From the NCBI GenBank assembly GCA_016278415.1, contig JADQBV010000356.1, positions 1 to 6,685 of the forward strand: a DNA stretch of 6,685 nt. Reading direction: 5' to 3'. The DNA comes from Halanaerobiales bacterium (GTDB taxonomy: Bacteria; Bacillota_F; Halanaerobiia; Halanaerobiales; DTU029). Of this stretch, positions 4,155 to 6,685 are shown in pieces; positions within the stretch are counted from its first letter, which is position 1; the number at the start of each line of letters is the position of its first letter. The position numbers and the translations under genes were made by a program. The notes under the pieces are model-generated. The model searched no databases, was not told where the DNA came from, and saw only the letters and a program-made list of their open reading frames with translations.

Positions 4155-6685
4155 TTATTTCTTCTTTCTTAAAATACTCCTAAAGAAATCTACGATAATT
4201 GTAGACCACATTGATAATGAGGCAACTATTATCCACTGTTGAAGATTTAAAATCTCAGTCTTGAAGAAAGCACTAAAAAATGGTATATAAATAACACCTA
4301 ACTGCATTATACTAGATAATAAGACTGCTATAACTAAATACACATTTCTAAATGGTGGTATTTCCCAGAAAGAATGTTCTTCTGAGCGACAGCTGAAAAC
4401 AAAGAATAGTTGGGAAAAGACCAAAGTCGAAAAAGCCATTGTTCGAGCCGTATTTATATCAAGGCCCAACTTATATATAGCTATAAGAAATGCTGCCATA
4501 GTACTTATCCCTATTAGAGATCCTTGACTAATTATATGTCCTATCATGCCATGTGCAAATATACTTTCCTCAGGGTCCCGTGGCTTCCGTTTCATTACAT
4601 TATCACTATCATCGTCCATTCCCAAAGCAAGTGCAGGGAGTCCATCTGTAACAAGATTAACCCATAATATTTGAATTGGGATTAATGGTAAAGGTAGACC
4701 CATAACTATGCCTATAAAAATCGCTAAAAGTTCACCTGTATTACAGGATAATAAATACTTTATAAACTTACGAATGTTATTATATATTTTCCTTCCCTCT
4801 TCTACTGCTTTGACTATAGTGGCAAAATTATCATCAGCTAATATAAGCGAAGATACTTCTTTGGTGACATCAGTACCCTTTTTCCCCATAGCAATACCAA
4901 TATCTGCCTCTTTAACAGCTGGGGCGTCATTTACACCATCACCTGTCATAGCAACTATTTCCCCAGCCTCACGTAATGATTTTACTATTTTCAATTTATC
5001 CTCTGGTGATATACGTGCAAATACCTGAACTTCGTTTATTTTTCTTTTCAAACTTTCTTCGTCTAACTTTTTCAGTTCATCTCCAGTTACAACCTGACCG
5101 CCTTTTGATATAATACCAAGCTCCTCTGCAATCACCTGTGCTGTAATTTTATGATCTCCTGTAATCATAACTGGTCTAATGCCAGCCTGGTAGCAATTTG
5201 CAACAGCTTCATAAGCCTCCTGTCTTGGTGGATCTATCATACCAACCAAGCCTACTAGAACTAATTCACTCTCAAACCTTTCTATATTATCACTTCTAAT
5301 GTTTTTGCCAAAAATTCTATAGGCAACTGCCAGTACTCGTAAAGCATTACCAGCCATAAGATCATTAGCTCGCAAGATTTCTTCTCTTTTTTTATTATTG
5401 AGTTCTATTTTTTTACCCTCTATTTCTATAAAACTACATCTACTTAGAATAACTTCAGTTGCACCTTTAATCCACAGTTCTTTTCTTTTTTCAGGGGTCT
5501 CAACTAAAACTGACATCCTTTTCCTTTCAGAATTAAAACCCTCTTCCCCTATAATTTTATAGTCTTTTTGAAGGTCAGAAAAGTAATTCCCCGTTTGATA
5601 ATAGGCAGTAACGAGTGCCATTTCAGTTGGGTCTCCTATCATTTCTGGAACACTATTTCCCACAAAAAACTCTTTAACTTTATTGATGGTTCCCCTTTTT
5701 TCTTCAGTTTTAAGTTGTACACTAGAACACAAAGAAGCTATCTTTAATATTTTATCATATAATATATTCTTACTACTTTCTTCAAAATCTTTAATTTTTC
5801 CATTAAAATATACCTTAGTTAAGGTCATTTGGTTTTCCGTTAAAGTACCGGTTTTATCAGAACATATAACCGTCGAGCAACCTAGTGTCTCGACAGCCGG
5901 TAATTTTCTTACGATAGCATTGTTTTTAATCATCTTCTGTACACCAATAGCAAGAGCAAGTGTTACTATTGCTGGTAAGCCTTCCGGAATAGCCGCAACT
6001 GCTAAACTTACACCAGCCATAAACATATTGTAGACAGATTGACCCTTCAGAACGCCAATTACTACTATTAATAATGTAATTAGGAGGCTCAAGATAACCA
6101 GCCATTTCCCTAGATGCTTCAAACGCTTTTGTAATGGTGTTAGTTTTGTATTATCCTGATCCAAGAGATGGGCAATTTTACCCATTTCAGTATCCATTCC
6201 CGTAGCCACTACAACAGCTCGACATTTACCTCTAGTGATAGCAGTACCCATAAAAACCATGTTTTTTTGGCTTACAATATCCATTCCTCTAGTAATAATA
6301 TCATCCGATGATTTACTAACTGGAACAGATTCACCTGTAAGTAAAGATTCATCAGCTTGTAAGCTACTAGATGTTAAAATTCGTGCATCTGCTGGGATTT
6401 TATCACCTGTTTCTAAAAGCAATATATCTCCAGGGACTAGATCATCTGAACTTATTTCCCCAATCTGACCATCCCTTAAAACCTTGGCATGAGGAGCGGC
6501 AAGTTTCTTTAATTCTTCAAGAGACTTCTCAGCACGGTATTCCTGAATAAATCCCATAATACCATTTAATACAATTATTGCAAAGATTGTAAAGCCATCA
6601 CTAAACTCCCCCATAACAAATGATAAACATGTAGCTATCATCAAAACAATAATCATAAAATCTCTAAATTGATCAAAAAATATCG
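4155..6685 (-). CDS. P-type Ca2+-transporting ATPase (P2A, SERCA/PMR1/YloB-like), N-terminus beyond the right edge
   Basis: This membrane pump most likely exports Ca2+ using ATP. The frame stays open to the right edge: nine in-frame codons (IFFDQFRDF) precede the Met at 6656, and IxxxQFxDFM is normal family sequence, so that Met is internal. About 842 residues are visible; family members have about 880-920. Counting from that Met, visible motifs are TGES (107-110, actuator domain), PEGLPA (224-229, M4 ion site), DKTGT with phosphorylated Asp267, KGATE (397-401, nucleotide binding), DPPR (475-478), TGDGVNDAP (571-579), NTGE (639-642, M5) and NLVTDG (667-672, M6). The last two supply Ca2+-ligand residues. 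The M8 glutamate of SERCA site I is replaced by Gln749, suggesting one-ion transport. It corresponds in place to B. subtilis yloB. Its promoter lies outside the window. A different divalent cation cannot be excluded. Confidence 0.95.
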   Translation of the reverse strand, partial: IFFDQFRDFMIIVLMIATCLSFVMGEFSDGFTIFAIIVLNGIMGFIQEYRAEKSLEELKKLAAPHAKVLRDGQIGEISSDDLVPGDILLLETGDKIPADARILTSSSLQADESLLTGESVPVSKSSDDIITRGMDIVSQKNMVFMGTAITRGKCRAVVVATGMDTEMGKIAHLLDQDNTKLTPLQKRLKHLGKWLVILSLLITLLIVVIGVLKGQSVYNMFMAGVSLAVAAIPEGLPAIVTLALAIGVQKMIKNNAIVRKLPAVETLGCSTVICSDKTGTLTENQMTLTKVYFNGKIKDFEESSKNILYDKILKIASLCSSVQLKTEEKRGTINKVKEFFVGNSVPEMIGDPTEMALVTAYYQTGNYFSDLQKDYKIIGEEGFNSERKRMSVLVETPEKRKELWIKGATEVILSRCSFIEIEGKKIELNNKKREEILRANDLMAGNALRVLAVAYRIFGKNIRSDNIERFESELVLVGLVGMIDPPRQEAYEAVANCYQAGIRPVMITGDHKITAQVIAEELGIISKGGQVVTGDELKKLDEESLKRKINEVQVFARISPEDKLKIVKSLREAGEIVAMTGDGVNDAPAVKEADIGIAMGKKGTDVTKEVSSLILADDNFATIVKAVEEGRKIYNNIRKFIKYLLSCNTGELLAIFIGIVMGLPLPLIPIQILWVNLVTDGLPALALGMDDDSDNVMKRKPRDPEESIFAHGMIGHIISQGSLIGISTMAAFLIAIYKLGLDINTARTMAFSTLVFSQLFFVFSCRSEEHSFWEIPPFRNVYLVIAVLLSSIMQLGVIYIPFFSAFFKTEILNLQQWIIVASLSMWSTIIVDFFRSILRKKK

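Noticed and set aside
4708..5028. Plus-strand open frame of 106 codons
   Set aside because: It lies wholly antisense to the ATPase phosphorylation-domain and M5 region, which has strong motifs on the minus strand; the translation resembles no family and no ribosome-binding site stands out.
5683..6033. Plus-strand open frame of 116 codons
   Set aside because: Antisense to the ATPase segment with DKTGT and PEGLPA; a by-product of the coding strand's codon use.
6235..6468. Plus-strand open frame of 77 codons
   Set aside because: Antisense to the ATPase actuator domain (TGES region); no support of its own.
6654..6656. Met at 6656 as the ATPase start codon
   Set aside because: The frame stays open to the window edge, and the nine codons before it (IFFDQFRDF) match conserved family sequence, so this Met is internal and the true start lies outside.
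1..6685. CRISPR arrays, tRNA or rRNA genes, insertion sequences, phage genes or defence systems
   Set aside because: No regularly spaced repeats, RNA gene signatures, transposase motifs or defence-type domains were seen; all sizeable genes are accounted for by known families.

Overview
This AT-rich window (roughly two thirds A+T) looks like chromosomal DNA of a low-GC Bacillota, most likely an anaerobic clostridia-like or related lineage. The evidence is RemA (a family typical of Bacillota), G-rich Shine-Dalgarno sequences, TTG starts, a DUF1540 protein, and a gene order matching part of the Bacillus subtilis yloB-yloC-remA-gmk-rpoZ block. That gene order is recalled from general knowledge. 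I cannot name a genus from the sequence.

Layout, left to right. At 1-896 (minus) lies metK, cut by the left edge. Positions 897-1255 hold a metK leader with a good sigma-A-type promoter, a weak terminator for lgt and a small TATCGA repeat cluster. lgt is at 1256-2020 (minus). A divergent intergenic region of about 240 bp leads into a small cysteine-rich DUF1540 gene on the plus strand (2260-2460), which has a 16-bp perfect terminator hairpin. A convergent spacer follows, then the minus-strand operon remA-gmk-rpoZ (3803 down to 2720) with its own extended -10 promoter at 3848-3876. A 351-bp non-coding gap (3804-4154) separates it from a P-type Ca2+-ATPase at 4155-6685 (minus), whose N-terminus lies beyond the right edge.

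Functionally this is mostly housekeeping: SAM synthesis (MetK), lipoprotein lipidation (Lgt), guanine nucleotide supply (Gmk), an RNA polymerase subunit (omega), a DNA-binding regulator (RemA) and cation export (the ATPase). Three starts should be set by their Shine-Dalgarno sequences rather than by the longest reading frame: TTG 2260 for the DUF1540 gene, ATG 2926 for rpoZ and TTG 3521 for gmk.

I see no convincing new system. The points most worth a second look are the loss of the yloC (yicC) position between the ATPase and remA, the absence of coaBC after rpoZ, a G8 tract in the gmk ribosome-binding site, and a metK leader without a recognisable SAM riboswitch.
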